The position numbers and the translations under genes are program-made. This document shows, piece by piece, positions 5,554-5,632 of a DNA stretch of 5,632 bases. Below the pieces are notes generated by a model. That model searched no databases and was not told the origin of the DNA. It was given only the letters and a program-made list of their open reading frames with translations. The stretch is taken from positions 1 through 5,632 of the forward strand of contig CABSMC010000110.1 of the NCBI GenBank assembly GCA_902478715.1, given 5' to 3'. The stretch comes from an uncultured Adlercreutzia sp. (GTDB taxonomy: Bacteria > Actinomycetota > Coriobacteriia > Coriobacteriales > Eggerthellaceae). How positions within the stretch are numbered: position 1 is the first letter of the stretch; each line of letters starts with the position of its first letter.

Positions 5554-5607
5554 GCTCGAAATTCCCGACTATTTCTCTCGTGATGCCCGAAACCCTTAAC
5601 TAGTTCC
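5554..5607 (-). repeat. 23-nt repeat, two inverted copies (5554-5576, 5585-5607)
   Basis: Read on the minus strand, the copy at 5554-5576 matches the forward copy at 5450-5472 at 18 of 23 positions. The copy at 5585-5607 matches the forward copy at 5492-5514 at 19 of 23. The conserved parts are TAGT at the start and TTTCGRGC at the end. Their starts are 31 bp apart, about three helical turns. Confidence 0.7.
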
Positions 5608-5632
5608 TTCGCATCGCTCGAAGCGCTGATCT

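Larger units (their letters stand above)
5191..5632. other. Long non-coding region upstream of the reductase
   Basis: These 442 bp hold no supportable gene on either strand. The part next to the reductase (5203-5340) is GC-rich and would be its mRNA leader if the promoter is near 5355-5382. Beyond about 5341 the DNA becomes much richer in A+T: 78 of 180 bases in 5401-5580 are G or C by hand count, against clearly higher values in the genes. The sites and repeats inside are listed separately. The region may extend past the window toward an unseen gene. Confidence 0.75.

Noticed and set aside
5431..5607. CRISPR array
   Set aside because: The repeats occur in both orientations with uneven spacers of 19, 39 and 8 nt and degenerate sequence, and there are no cas genes.

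Overview
The window looks like one end of a contig from a high-GC, strictly anaerobic gut actinobacterium of the class Coriobacteriia, most probably the family Eggerthellaceae (Eggerthella, Gordonibacter, Slackia and relatives). The case rests on combining Tat-exported, FAD-only fumarate-reductase-like lipoproteins with LuxR regulators that carry a roughly 12-helix membrane domain, a pairing typical of that family. Genus or species cannot be told from the sequence alone.

Layout. Bases 1-38 are not genomic: 5-38 is a complete Nextera read-2 transposase adapter left on the contig end. It cuts into a minus-strand gene (39-129) of which only a Tat/lipoprotein signal peptide remains. A 289-bp divergent intergenic region (130-418) follows, with two near-perfect TTCACC/GGTGAA inverted repeats, an extra half-site and a candidate promoter. 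Then come a membrane-bound LuxR regulator on the plus strand (419-1900, 'regulator A'), a 67-bp convergent gap with a possible bidirectional terminator, a second membrane-bound LuxR regulator on the minus strand (1968-3380, 'regulator B', apparently leaderless), a 187-bp gap with a strong GC hairpin, and a complete Tat-exported FAD reductase lipoprotein on the minus strand (3568-5190). The last 442 bp (5191-5632) hold no gene. This stretch contains a possible structured leader, a GGGTTA/TAACCC half-site cluster and, in a markedly AT-richer part, four copies of a 23-nt repeat arranged as two forward and two inverted copies around a short palindrome.

How it fits together. The segment reads as two regulator-reductase pairs placed back to back: partial reductase with regulator A (divergent), and full reductase with regulator B (same strand, regulator downstream). 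Each reductase would act as an outer-face lipoprotein that passes electrons to an organic acceptor. Each regulator would sense something at or in the membrane and switch on its neighbouring reductase. The full reductase keeps the FAD-binding signatures but, by hand alignment, lacks several substrate and catalytic residues of true fumarate reductases, so its acceptor is probably not fumarate. It has no FMN or haem domain, and no electron-donor gene lies in the window.

The points most worth following up are the 23-nt repeat array, the TTCACC operator cluster, the unknown substrate of the reductase, and the adapter, which must be trimmed before the end gene is interpreted.
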